From an uncultured Flavobacteriaceae bacterium (lineage in GTDB: Bacteria > Bacteroidota > Bacteroidia > Flavobacteriales > Flavobacteriaceae), in the NCBI GenBank assembly GCA_937959395.1, contig CALGLR010000116.1, forward strand, positions 1 through 59,805: a stretch of 59,805 nt of DNA. The letters run 5' to 3'. How positions within the stretch are numbered: position 1 is the stretch's first letter; every line of letters begins with the position of its first letter. Below the pieces are notes generated by a model that was not told where the DNA came from, searched no databases, and worked only from the letters and a program-made list of their open reading frames with translations. This document shows positions 18,022 through 27,658 of this stretch, in pieces. Made by a program: the position numbers and the translations under genes.

Positions 18022-19791
18022 TTACAATCTGGGTTTTAAAATGTTAAAATGAGCATTACTCCAAACAATTTCATAATTATTGCGCTTTAAAAAAGCATTC
18101 ATAGCTTTTACTCTTCCCTGTTTATATATATAATCTTCTTCTTTAGATTCACTCATATAATCTAATATAGGTTCTGAAAAAGAAACAATGGTCTTAAACT
18201 TTTGTTGCACTACAACTGGTCGCGTTTTAATTTCATTTTCGGCTCTAAGTAACTGTTTTTTAAATGTACCACTATCATAAACCCACACCCATGAAATATA
18301 CATATAAGGTTTCGTATTAGTCAAAAAGTTAAGCATAGGAATATTATCATATGCTAATAAATAGTCATCTTCTTTTACATGTTTATCTAGCTCTAACAAT
18401 ACATCATTTGTGATCTTAGCCCTATCTTTTGTAGTATATATACCTCTAGCTAGTTTATTATTTATTACATACGTTTTGTCTAACCTGCTTCCTTCATCAA
18501 AATAAGCTTCATTAGAAATATTGTTAATTTTAATTAATATAAAACCAAAAACAATTGCTATTGCAAGATATTCAACGCCCCTATAATTAGAAATAAAAAA
18601 AGACGTTACCCTTTTTAATTTATCTATTGGTTTTACATATTTTAATTTTGAACAAAACACGAAAAACAAAGGAAAAGCTAACCAAATACATACATAGCCA
18701 GCATTGTGTATTCCACCATCACTTCCAAGGGGTAAGAAAAATAAAATAATAAAAGCTAAGAACGCAATAGTTTTAATTTCAGATTTAAAATAAGGCAAAA
18801 CTAAAATACCTCCAATTCCTACTATAGATAAAAAATACAGTAAGAAAATGGCTCGATCTTTAAAAAGATAAGAGAATACTATAACAGAGAAAATTAATAA
18901 CGCAATGGATAAAAATTTTCTAACCTTAAAATAATTAATAACAAAAACTAGAAGCAATCCAAATAAGGTCGCTTTTAGCCCTATTTTAATTACAACTATA
19001 TATTGTCGCTGGTATACCGACAATAAACGAGAAAGGTTATGATTGCTATCGCTGTTTGTTCCTTTATTAAAAATAACATTAATCGCATTTTTCATAATCT
19101 CTAAATGCTCTAAAAAATAAAGTATAACGAAAACAAAAAGAAACCCAATTATAGACCCTAAAAGAAAAGCAAGAGCTTGTTTAAACCAATGACTATGTGA
19201 TAGGTCTTTAATCCATAATTTTTGAATCGGAAATATTAATACAAAAGCAAATAGTGTAACATTAGGTAACCTTGAGAACACATTTATCGCAGTAATGCAA
19301 CCAGCAAAAAATATTAAGATTAATCTATTTTTGTTTAACCCTTTTACTAATAACAATACAATAATAACAGCTAATAATCCTGAAAGAAGATTATAATAAA
19401 AAGCTAAATATCCGTAATCATTAACTATTAAAACCATAGTTAACGCAATTATAGTTATCGTTTTTGAAGTTTGTTTTTTAAGTACCTTATAACTAAAAAA
19501 CAATGTAATAATTAAACTAAATGCTCCTAAGATCCTAAAAGATAATATTCCTCCATCAGGAAAAAGTGAATACCATAGTCCTCCTATTATTGATGTTAAC
19601 CAAAAAGCAAAATTATACTCTACTGTTTCTGGTGCATTAAAAATTTGTTGATAGGATGTCATATACCAACCTTCATCACATACGTCAAAACCCTGAAACG
19701 CTAAAATTAATAGAAAAGGAAAAACTAAAACGCTAGCTGTAATTTCTATTCGTTTTTCTACAAGTGCTTTTAGTTTTAAATAATTAAGCAT
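18022..19791 (-). CDS. GT-C-type membrane glycosyltransferase
   Basis: This 589-residue protein has about 11-12 transmembrane segments and a soluble C-terminal domain of ~140 residues. The first extracytoplasmic loop carries acidic residues (D36, D39, E40 in GFDVCDEGWY), as in GT-C enzymes using polyprenyl-phosphate sugars (ArnT, PMT, Emb types). It overlaps the UbiA gene by 8 bp and precedes the HAD phosphatase by 2 bp. The three should make and use one lipid-linked sugar. The acceptor could be the surface glycan or a protein; this cannot be read here. Confidence 0.65.
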   Translation of the reverse strand: MLNYLKLKALVEKRIEITASVLVFPFLLILAFQGFDVCDEGWYMTSYQQIFNAPETVEYNFAFWLTSIIGGLWYSLFPDGGILSFRILGAFSLIITLFFSYKVLKKQTSKTITIIALTMVLIVNDYGYLAFYYNLLSGLLAVIIVLLLVKGLNKNRLILIFFAGCITAINVFSRLPNVTLFAFVLIFPIQKLWIKDLSHSHWFKQALAFLLGSIIGFLFVFVILYFLEHLEIMKNAINVIFNKGTNSDSNHNLSRLLSVYQRQYIVVIKIGLKATLFGLLLVFVINYFKVRKFLSIALLIFSVIVFSYLFKDRAIFLLYFLSIVGIGGILVLPYFKSEIKTIAFLAFIILFFLPLGSDGGIHNAGYVCIWLAFPLFFVFCSKLKYVKPIDKLKRVTSFFISNYRGVEYLAIAIVFGFILIKINNISNEAYFDEGSRLDKTYVINNKLARGIYTTKDRAKITNDVLLELDKHVKEDDYLLAYDNIPMLNFLTNTKPYMYISWVWVYDSGTFKKQLLRAENEIKTRPVVVQQKFKTIVSFSEPILDYMSESKEEDYIYKQGRVKAMNAFLKRNNYEIVWSNAHFNILKPRL

Positions 19792-20677
19792 ATATAATTA
19801 CATAAAATGTTATTAACCATCCCAGAACAATAACCTGTATTAAATGATCTTTTATTAAAATTTTTGTTGGATTTGCATAAGCTATTCTTTTCTTTATTAA
19901 CAAAAAATATCTAATTATACCAAGTAAAACAAACAAAGCGGTTACGAAAACATAAGAACTACCAAATTGTTCTTTTATTTCTTCAGACAAAGTATAAGAA
20001 ATATATAAGCTTAAAATAGAAAATGAAATAATTAAAAGTGCAAAATTAATACCTTTTAAATTATAGTTTTTAATATTTTTTCTCACCAATAAATTGGTTT
20101 CTGTATATATAATTAACTCATCTCTTCGCTTAGCTAAAGCTAAAAAAAGGGCTAATAAAAATACCATAATTATTATCCAATACGTTAAAACTGTTTCTGT
20201 AGCAACTCCTCCTGCTATTATTCTTAAAACAAAACTTAACGCTATAATTATAACGTCTATTATTATAATATTTTTTAAAATATAAGAATAGCAAACATTT
20301 AAAATAAAATAAATAATAAGCACATAAGTAAGCGCTATACTATTAAAAACATAAGATATTATTAATCCTATTAAGACTAATAATAACATTAATTTATATG
20401 CCGTTTTTTTACTTATTTTCCCACTTGCCAGTGGTCTTCGTTTTTTAGTAATATGATTTTTATCAAAATCGATATCTATAATATCATTCAAGCAATAAAT
20501 AGCACTTGCTATTAAGGAAAAAGATATAAAAGCTATTAAACCAGCGATTAAACTACTACTATGTATTAATTGTGCATTAAAAAACATAGGTAGAAAAACA
20601 ATTAAGTTTTTAACCCATTGATTGATTCTAATTAAGCCAATAAAATCTTGAATAGTTTTTGTTTTATGATTAGGCAT
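19784..20677 (-). CDS. UbiA-family prenyltransferase (polyprenyl-phosphate phosphoribosyltransferase-like)
   Basis: This 297-residue, ~8-helix membrane protein carries the UbiA motif NDIIDIDFD (N64-D72). The following HITKKRRPLASGKIS resembles the subgroup that transfers phosphoribose from PRPP to decaprenyl phosphate (Rv3806c type) more than quinone or heme A prenyltransferases. The GT-C and HAD genes that follow support a polyprenyl-phosphate-pentose pathway. It is the first gene of the operon reading to 13177. A role in menaquinone biosynthesis is less likely, given the neighbours. Confidence 0.75.
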   Translation of the reverse strand: MPNHKTKTIQDFIGLIRINQWVKNLIVFLPMFFNAQLIHSSSLIAGLIAFISFSLIASAIYCLNDIIDIDFDKNHITKKRRPLASGKISKKTAYKLMLLLVLIGLIISYVFNSIALTYVLIIYFILNVCYSYILKNIIIIDVIIIALSFVLRIIAGGVATETVLTYWIIIMVFLLALFLALAKRRDELIIYTETNLLVRKNIKNYNLKGINFALLIISFSILSLYISYTLSEEIKEQFGSSYVFVTALFVLLGIIRYFLLIKKRIAYANPTKILIKDHLIQVIVLGWLITFYVIIYA

Positions 20678-20757
20678 TAATTAAAAAAAATAAAAATTAA
20701 ATTATTAAGATTTTACAATGTTAGCAAAATAAAAGTGAGTTTTTAGTTTTTAGACAA

Positions 20758-22248
20758 CTATTTTGCTCTTGAAGGTTTTAACAACATACCCCCTTTATCA
20801 TCGATAACTTTATATACAGAATTATAATACGGATTTTCATAATTTAAATTATAAGACCCATTGTCTTCTAAGTGCTTTAAATACTTAGGTTCTTCACTTA
20901 ATGTAGAGAATAAAACTCGGAATAAATTCACATTAGTGGTTAAATCTTTATCATAATTTTCTTTAAGATGTCCATTCCATTTTATTGCAGATAAAACAGA
21001 AAATGTAGAAAGCATAAAGTCTTTATTATCGTTAGAATACTTATCTATATAATTCTCCATCCCAACCATTCCTCCATGATCGGCAAGGATTATTATAATA
21101 CTATTATTATCTTTTTCTTCTATTAGTGTTACTGTTTCTTTCAACCATTCATTTACTTCTTTAACCCGCTTTAAATACCACTCTCTTTCTTCATCTAACT
21201 TATCGTCATCCTCAGCTAACATAACATGATGTGGTAAAAGTTTTTCGATAAAGAAAAATTTTGGTGTTCCAGATTTCTCATTAATTCCTTTTTCAATATC
21301 TCCTGCAAGAACTTTTCTAACATTAGAACCATGGCTAAAATAAGGAATTTCATCAAGCTCAATATTTATATAATCATATTTTTGTTCGCAGTTATTCATT
21401 TGAAAATATTCATCTTGAGCAACCATATAGGTTTTATATCCATTGTTTTTTAGAATAGAAATAACAGGACTATCTCCACTAATTACATCTCTAGAATTTA
21501 TCATTTCAATTTTAGGAAATACAACATCTCCAAAATAATGATGTTTCATAGAAAACATAGAAGAATTCGAAAGCAATGTCGCAGGATAATTACTTCTAAA
21601 ATCTGAATATAATTTAAAACCATTATTAGATAACCAAGGATATAAATCACTTTTAAAGTTATAAAGTGCATTTCCCATTATATTTTGGTTTACATAACCA
21701 TCTGGTTGTATTAAATAAATATTAGGTTTGTTTTTTAAAACAACAGTCTCTATATCATCTGGTTGTTGCTGCCATGATAATGGTTTGAATGAATCGTATA
21801 AACTTATTAAAGTATTTCCTAATGGTATAGTTGCCATCACAATAACCAATACTATTAGTTTTTTATAATCTTTATATAGTTTTAAAGAAATCCCAGCAAC
21901 TGCTAATAACATAATAAATAAAAACTTCTTCTTGAGTGTTAAGTATATTGCTTGGGAGAGACCTGTCCCTATTAACATAATTATCAATACAAAATACATG
22001 TGTTTTTTATATGGTTTTAAAGCCGGTATTTTGTTAAATAAAAAATTTGCGCTAAGAAATATAATCAATGCGCCTCCTATAAATAATAAACTAAAGAAGA
22101 GAAAGTGTTCTAGTGAATTCTTAGCATAGAAATTTTCTGAATAATAATATATGAATGGGTAAAAACCACTAATAAAACCAGCTAAAAGAGGAACATCCTT
22201 ATCACCTTTAGTGAAGTTTAATATCGTTTTCTTTAATTTATTTATCAT
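20758..22248 (-). CDS. Membrane sulfatase/LTA-synthase-like hydrolase or transferase (paralogue 1)
   Basis: This 496-residue protein has about five N-terminal membrane helices and then an extracytoplasmic alkaline-phosphatase-superfamily domain. Visible metal-site motifs are IYLIQPDGY and IIIILADHGG. The likely nucleophile is the Thr in SNYPATLLSNSSMFSM, where LTA-synthase and phosphoethanolamine-transferase relatives keep a threonine. It is about as long as the protein encoded at 24808 and very similar to it, so the two are paralogues. Transfer of a phospho-group or sulfate metabolism on an envelope glycan or lipid is the expected type of role; substrate unknown. Confidence 0.75.
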   Translation of the reverse strand: MINKLKKTILNFTKGDKDVPLLAGFISGFYPFIYYYSENFYAKNSLEHFLFFSLLFIGGALIIFLSANFLFNKIPALKPYKKHMYFVLIIMLIGTGLSQAIYLTLKKKFLFIMLLAVAGISLKLYKDYKKLIVLVIVMATIPLGNTLISLYDSFKPLSWQQQPDDIETVVLKNKPNIYLIQPDGYVNQNIMGNALYNFKSDLYPWLSNNGFKLYSDFRSNYPATLLSNSSMFSMKHHYFGDVVFPKIEMINSRDVISGDSPVISILKNNGYKTYMVAQDEYFQMNNCEQKYDYINIELDEIPYFSHGSNVRKVLAGDIEKGINEKSGTPKFFFIEKLLPHHVMLAEDDDKLDEEREWYLKRVKEVNEWLKETVTLIEEKDNNSIIIILADHGGMVGMENYIDKYSNDNKDFMLSTFSVLSAIKWNGHLKENYDKDLTTNVNLFRVLFSTLSEEPKYLKHLEDNGSYNLNYENPYYNSVYKVIDDKGGMLLKPSRAK

Positions 22249-22428
22249 GTTTTTCTACTCTGAACACTTATTCTTAATTAATAAAAGTAAACTAATTGTT
22301 TTTATTATAAATTGGCATAATTTATGGAGAGTAAAATTACTGATTTTTTTTGTCTCTTTAAAAAGACTTTATAACTTCGATAATCATCATTCAATAATAT
22401 TTTTATAACCTAAATACAATAACTATTC

Positions 22429-22881
22429 ATGAAAAAATCAATTATCATTCTCGTCATACTTATTAATTCAACAATAACATATGCACAGCAATGGGATGGC
22501 GTTAATACTTCGTCCTCAGATATAAAAAGAAGCGGGAATGTTGGTATAGGAATAATTCCCAGCAACATACTTAAAAATTATAAACTAGCAGTTGGTGGTG
22601 CTTTAATTGCTGAAGAAGTGAGAGTAGAACTAAAAGATACATGGCCAGATTACGTGTTCGAAAAAAAATATAATCTACCCACTTTAAAACATGTAGAAAA
22701 TTACATTACAAAAAACGGGCATTTAGAGAATATTCCTAGTGCCAAGGAAGTATTACAAAATGGTATTAAACTTGGAGAAATGAATGCTCTACTTCTTGAG
22801 AAAATAGAAGAATTAACTTTGTATATAATTCAACAAGAAAAACGAATTGAAAAATTAGAAAAAGAATACACGAATAATTAA
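22429..22881 (+). CDS. Short secreted protein with S74-type C-terminal signature
   Basis: This 150-residue protein has a signal peptide (MKKSIIILVILINSTITYAQ) and a GNVGIG motif. Its C-terminal block (DYVFEKKYNLPTLKHVENYI, then SAKEVLQNGIKLGEMNALLLEKIEELTLYI) is widely found at the ends of Bacteroidota tail-fibre-like surface proteins. It ends in a coiled coil (QQEKRIEKLEKEY). The long variable region normally preceding this block is absent, leaving a minimal version. It lies 4 bp before the subtilase gene, so the two are cotranscribed; the pair interrupts a run of minus-strand genes. Confidence 0.7.
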   Translation: MKKSIIILVILINSTITYAQQWDGVNTSSSDIKRSGNVGIGIIPSNILKNYKLAVGGALIAEEVRVELKDTWPDYVFEKKYNLPTLKHVENYITKNGHLENIPSAKEVLQNGIKLGEMNALLLEKIEELTLYIIQQEKRIEKLEKEYTNN

Positions 22882-22885
22882 AAAA

Positions 22886-24781
22886 ATGAAGAAAAAAATA
22901 ATTTTAATATTATTCCTTTTCACTATTATTTGTAAAGCACAAAATGACCATTCTTCATTTTTAATACAAATACCTAATGATAATTTTGTTCCCAAAATTT
23001 CTCATTCTAGAAACGAAAAGAAAATTAACAAAACAAAAACCCGTATTAAAAAACTTAATAAGCTTATAAATTCTTACAAAATATATGATATTAAAAAAGT
23101 ATTTAATACTACAAAAATAGAATCATTAAAAGACATCTATTTAATTGAGTGTGATGATCTGACTTTAATGAATACTCTTAGTGTAAATTACATAAAATAC
23201 TATCCCATAACATTTGATTTAGAAGGAAATGATTTAGAAAATATGTTTCCTTTACCTGCGCTTCCAAATGATTATATTAAAGTAGAAAAACACCTTGAAG
23301 TAGATCAAGGTAATTCAAAAGGTAATACAAGAGTAGATCAAGATGAATTAAATTACATAAGAGCTCCAGAAGCTTGGCAAATTTCTAAAGGGTCTCCTGA
23401 TATTATAATTGGAATCTCTGATAATAGTTATAATCCTGAACACGAGGATTTAAAAAATAAAATTACGCATGTTTTTGGGAAAAATCGCCCAAATTCTTCT
23501 GCACCGCATGGGAGTTATGTTGCATCGGCTGCTGCTGCTGAAACTAATAACGGAAAAGGCATGGCTGCTATTGGTTATAAATCGCATATATACATGGCTA
23601 CAAATAGCCACATTGCTGGTATAGATACTCTTTCAAAAATGAAGGAAGTAAAAGTTATAAATACAGCATGGGTTACATCTGCTTCTAATTCCGGTGTTTT
23701 TGAAAAAGCATTCGAAAGAGGTAAAGTAATAGTAGCTGCAGCTGGAAATAATGGACGCAAAGGGCCAGAAACATATATTTACCCAGCCGCTTTTAAAAAT
23801 GTGATTTCAGTATCTGGTATAGGACATCATGATTTTAAATATCTAAGAAATAAAAAACTTATGGGAGTTCTAAAAGATACCCATGAAACGCATAGAAACA
23901 TAAAAAATAGACAGCCTTGGTCACATCACCATAATGATTCTGTAGACATTGTAGCACCTTCTTATGGCATACTACTAGCTAAAAGCAAACTTAATGACAA
24001 AAGCACTTATGCAAATGAAGGAACAGGAACTTCTTATGCTGCACCCATGGTATCTGGTACTATAGCATTAATGTTTGATGTTAATTATTGCCTTGATCCT
24101 AAAGAAATAGAAACAATTTTAAAATTAACTGCTGTAAAAATTGATACACTTCCATATAATAAAGCATTCTATGGCAAACTTGGAGCTGGCAAACTAGATG
24201 CCTACAGAGCTGTTAAAACGGCAAAAGACATGGCGGATGAATTTGGTACCGTAGAAATTAAAGATAGAATCTTATATCGTTGGTTTTATAAGTTAGACTC
24301 TGCTCCTTATAACATTAAAATGACAAATAATGACGTAACAGGAAATGCTAGACTTAAATTTAAGGCGCGAAATAGTATTACGATTAAAAGTGGCCATTAT
24401 TACCCAAAAGCTGGAGGACGTCTAAACTTAAGTATCGACAAAAACTTACCTTTAAATGATTGCTCTCCTCGACCAAATTCTAAAAAAGCATCAATTCCTA
24501 ACTCTAATAAAATAAAATTTGACATTAATAATTTGTTATTTGAAGCTTATCCTGCTTCCTTTGATAAGTATGTTACCATATCTAAAAAAGAACAAAATAT
24601 TGAAGACATGACTTCTCTATTTGTTTATAATGTTTTAGGTAAAATAGTACATGAAGAAAAAAATATTAATGCAAGTAATATAAAAATGAACTTAAGTCAT
24701 TTACAAAACGGGCCTTATTTGGCTAAAATATTTAATGCAAAAGGCATAAATATTTGTGTTAAAGAAATTTTTAGAAATTAA
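22886..24781 (+). CDS. Secreted S8 subtilisin-like protease with T9SS-type tail
   Basis: This 631-residue protein has a signal peptide and an ~130-residue prodomain. The subtilase domain carries Asp179 (GISDNS), His208 (APHGSYVAS), oxyanion Asn288 (AAAGNNG) and Ser383 (GTGTSYAAPMVSGT). The Asp and His motifs are atypical (DTG to DNS, HGTHVAG to HGSYVAS) but the residues themselves are intact. The C-terminal ~80 residues form a weak type A sorting domain (EAYPASFDKYVTI, then LQNGPYLAKIF), so export by T9SS is likely. It is cotranscribed with the small S74-like gene. Confidence 0.82.
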   Translation: MKKKIILILFLFTIICKAQNDHSSFLIQIPNDNFVPKISHSRNEKKINKTKTRIKKLNKLINSYKIYDIKKVFNTTKIESLKDIYLIECDDLTLMNTLSVNYIKYYPITFDLEGNDLENMFPLPALPNDYIKVEKHLEVDQGNSKGNTRVDQDELNYIRAPEAWQISKGSPDIIIGISDNSYNPEHEDLKNKITHVFGKNRPNSSAPHGSYVASAAAAETNNGKGMAAIGYKSHIYMATNSHIAGIDTLSKMKEVKVINTAWVTSASNSGVFEKAFERGKVIVAAAGNNGRKGPETYIYPAAFKNVISVSGIGHHDFKYLRNKKLMGVLKDTHETHRNIKNRQPWSHHHNDSVDIVAPSYGILLAKSKLNDKSTYANEGTGTSYAAPMVSGTIALMFDVNYCLDPKEIETILKLTAVKIDTLPYNKAFYGKLGAGKLDAYRAVKTAKDMADEFGTVEIKDRILYRWFYKLDSAPYNIKMTNNDVTGNARLKFKARNSITIKSGHYYPKAGGRLNLSIDKNLPLNDCSPRPNSKKASIPNSNKIKFDINNLLFEAYPASFDKYVTISKKEQNIEDMTSLFVYNVLGKIVHEEKNINASNIKMNLSHLQNGPYLAKIFNAKGINICVKEIFRN

Positions 24782-24807
24782 ATACGGTTTAAGTATTCTG
24801 TAATCTA

Positions 24808-26280
24808 TTATTTTTTCTCGAAAACAACATTTCCAGAATCATCTATAAGCATATATGATCCAAAATCATCTCCTCTTTTAATAATAGTATAACTCTCATT
24901 AGCTTCAAGATGCTCTAAATACTTTTCCTCTTCACCTAAATAGGTAAATAAAATTCTAAATAAATTAACCGAGCTCTTTAATTTATTATCATAAACTGGA
25001 GGTACATCAGGCCATTTAATGGCTAATGCTGCTGTAAAAATGGATTTTACCAGCGTATCGCTTATACCTGTTTCTTCACTTTGACCAATATAAGTCATTC
25101 CAACAAACCCACCGTGGTCCGCAGCGATGACAATAATGGCACCGTCATCATTTTTAGTAATAATTGAAATGATATTTTTTAACCAGTCGTTCGCATATTT
25201 TAAAGAAGTATGATACTTTGCTCTTTCGCCTTCTACTCCTTTTGATTTACTTTTAGAGTTAACAATATGTCCTGGCGCGATTTGTTCAATAAAGAAAAAG
25301 TTAGAAGTAGATTTATTTCCATTAATAAGCGTTCCAATTTCGTTTTCAATATTTTTACTCATTTTAAAACCATTGCTAACATAAGAGACCTCATCAAAAC
25401 TAATATTACAATAATCGTATCCTATTTTTGGCCGGTTAACAATAAAATAGGGATGATTTATCATTAAAAATGTTTTATATCCATTCTTATTAAAAATGGA
25501 AACTACAGGGTTTTCTCCTGCTATAATTTCACGAGATTTAGCTAATTCGTTTGAGTATATTTTAGGATTGTTGTAGTAATGATGTTTCATACTAAACATT
25601 GAAGCATTAGAACTTAATGTCGAATAATAATTACTTCTAAAATCTTGATACAATTTAAACCCACTGCTAGAAAGGAACATTTCAAATTCACTATTATCAA
25701 AATTATAATTTTCTTTTTTTAATTCTGAAAAATTTGCATAACCATCTGGCTGAATAACATAAACATTAGGTTTCTTTTTAAATTGAGCGGCTTCAATATC
25801 GTCTTCAATATTGGCCCATTCGTTTGAATAAGACAAGCTATCGGTCACATAGGGTAAAAAACGAATAAATAAAATGAATGCTAATAATAATTCAAAAATC
25901 AATATCTTTTTATAAAATTTCTGTGATAAAAAACTTATTATTGGAGCTAAAAAACAAATAAGTGCAAAACGTTTTATACTTATTCCTAAAGTGCAGTAAA
26001 CAACTAATGAAGTAAGGATTATAATGTTTAAGCATAGAAGAGCAAATATTAAGTGTTTAGACTTTTTTAGCAAATAATAAGTCACACCAATAATTAAAAG
26101 AGGTGCCAACAGAAATACTATAAGAAAATACGCAAATTGTTCTAACGAATTAGCTAACCAAAAATTAGTTTTGTAATAGTGAATCATCGGAACAATTCCC
26201 GAAGTAAAGGCCGCTAAAAAAGGATATGCTTTGTCACTCTCAATAAAATTATTAAATCGTTTTTTTAACAAATTAATCAT
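24808..26280 (-). CDS. Membrane sulfatase/LTA-synthase-like hydrolase or transferase (paralogue 2)
   Basis: This 490-residue protein has the same plan as the protein at 20758: N-terminal membrane helices, VYVIQPDGYANFSEL, the Ser/Thr-rich nucleophile loop RSNYYSTLSSNASMFSMKHHYY and metal motif IVIAADHGGFVG. The nucleophile Thr is shifted in context (YSTLSS against PATLLS) but is present. The start overlaps the methyltransferase stop by 8 bp, which places it at the end of the operon 28135-24808. Paralogue 1 lies downstream beyond the two inserted plus-strand genes. Confidence 0.75.
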   Translation of the reverse strand: MINLLKKRFNNFIESDKAYPFLAAFTSGIVPMIHYYKTNFWLANSLEQFAYFLIVFLLAPLLIIGVTYYLLKKSKHLIFALLCLNIIILTSLVVYCTLGISIKRFALICFLAPIISFLSQKFYKKILIFELLLAFILFIRFLPYVTDSLSYSNEWANIEDDIEAAQFKKKPNVYVIQPDGYANFSELKKENYNFDNSEFEMFLSSSGFKLYQDFRSNYYSTLSSNASMFSMKHHYYNNPKIYSNELAKSREIIAGENPVVSIFNKNGYKTFLMINHPYFIVNRPKIGYDYCNISFDEVSYVSNGFKMSKNIENEIGTLINGNKSTSNFFFIEQIAPGHIVNSKSKSKGVEGERAKYHTSLKYANDWLKNIISIITKNDDGAIIVIAADHGGFVGMTYIGQSEETGISDTLVKSIFTAALAIKWPDVPPVYDNKLKSSVNLFRILFTYLGEEEKYLEHLEANESYTIIKRGDDFGSYMLIDDSGNVVFEKK

Positions 26281-27658
26281 GTTTTACTTTCAATAAAAAT
26301 AACGTTCGTTTAGAATCTTCAATTTCAATTTGCTCTTCAATATCGAAATATTTAGTATAACTTTCTATAAAATTATTAAGATTGTAAAAATCGAAATGTG
26401 CTTTAAACTCTCCTTTTGTCTTTAATAAACGTTCTACCCATGAATCTTCTCTTTTAGGAAACTCTATAATTAAATATTTAGAGAAAGAAGCGAAAAAAGA
26501 AGCAGACATATCAAAGGTTATATTCCCAGACAATGTCATATGGTGAATTACAGCAAGTGCCAAAGAAGCATCTGGTGAAAACTCCTTAATACGCTTTACA
26601 AAAGAAAAACGTTCTTTATTATTAAATCCAATAGCTCCAGAAGGATTAAGAACATCTAAAACAAAAGGTGTCATAAACTGCTCTTTATTTTGTTTTACTT
26701 GTTTATAGTTATAATCTACTGCGTTATTATCGATATCACATACTAAAGCTTGATCTAAACTTGATTCTATTTTACGAACAAATGTGCCATCATTACCACC
26801 AATATCTATAACTGTTTTAGCTTTTAAATTTGTAATCCAGTTATTAATTATTTTAGATTTTTGCAGAAACGCATCATTTGAGTAATTCGTTTTATCATAA
26901 TATTCTCCCCATTCAGAATATTCTTTTAGTTGAAGTTTTTTTATAAAATCATAAAGGCTTTCTATAATATTTAATTGCCCTTTTTTTGATAATGAACTCG
27001 TTTTAGCCTCCCCTTTATAATCCTCGTTATGTTTGTCTTCAAACTTAGCTAACAAATGCACATTAGAATATAAAAACGGATTCAATTTGGTTTTAAAAGG
27101 CAGCATTGTAGAAAGCATCTTAACAGGAATACCGTCTATAAAATTGCTCATCAATTTTAAGGATTGAGCACCATGGTAATGCGCCAATAATAAAGGCCCT
27201 AGAAAATGAGTAATAAATTGTTTGTAGGCTCTCCACGGGGTGTTTTCAATATAAAAATCGAAAGATAAAGTATCTATAAAAACAGCTTTCCCTTTATGAA
27301 AAGTGACGTTAAATGCTGTAGCATCTTTTAAAATATAATTATTTTCAAGAGCAAACTTTTGAAGCTTTAAAGTTAATAAAGCAGCTTCTTTATATTGATT
27401 GAAACTCCATTCGTAAGGATAGGTAATAAAAGGAATCTGTTCGGGTTGAATAATTATTTCAGACTCACTAACAGATAATTCTTCGTGTTTTATTAATAAA
27501 CCACTTTTAAATAATTTATTAAAAAAACCTGTAGATTTTAAAGCATTATATTGCTTAAAATAAATGGGGTTTATAACGCGCTTAACTTGTCCCTCATCAA
27601 TAAAAATAGCACCTGAGGGATCTCTAAAAGAAGACGTGTGTATTTCCTTAGTTGTCAC
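26273..27658 (-). CDS. Kinase-like / class I SAM methyltransferase fusion (NoeA-related)
   Basis: In this 461-residue protein, residues ~75-140 match the conserved YPYEWSFNQYKEAALLTLKLQ and YILKDATAFNVTFHKGKAVFIDTLSFD block seen in proteins annotated as NoeA-like. Residues ~280-400 form a SAM-binding Rossmann fold with motif I VIDIGGNDGTF (283-293) and acidic loop VCDID. The K-D-x4-N plus F-I-D spacing (D112, N117, D129) resembles a degenerate protein-kinase catalytic loop. The start is GTG at 27658, overlapping the upstream gene by 11 bp. The substrate is likely a glycan or polyketide-type lipid; unproven. Confidence 0.75.
   Translation of the reverse strand: MTTKEIHTSSFRDPSGAIFIDEGQVKRVINPIYFKQYNALKSTGFFNKLFKSGLLIKHEELSVSESEIIIQPEQIPFITYPYEWSFNQYKEAALLTLKLQKFALENNYILKDATAFNVTFHKGKAVFIDTLSFDFYIENTPWRAYKQFITHFLGPLLLAHYHGAQSLKLMSNFIDGIPVKMLSTMLPFKTKLNPFLYSNVHLLAKFEDKHNEDYKGEAKTSSLSKKGQLNIIESLYDFIKKLQLKEYSEWGEYYDKTNYSNDAFLQKSKIINNWITNLKAKTVIDIGGNDGTFVRKIESSLDQALVCDIDNNAVDYNYKQVKQNKEQFMTPFVLDVLNPSGAIGFNNKERFSFVKRIKEFSPDASLALAVIHHMTLSGNITFDMSASFFASFSKYLIIEFPKREDSWVERLLKTKGEFKAHFDFYNLNNFIESYTKYFDIEEQIEIEDSKRTLFLLKVKHD

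Noticed and set aside
17426-20677. Mycobacterial-type arabinan synthesis
   Set aside because: No DprE1/DprE2 epimerase or Emb-like soluble domain arrangement is visible; only a polyprenyl-phosphate-pentose step can be argued.
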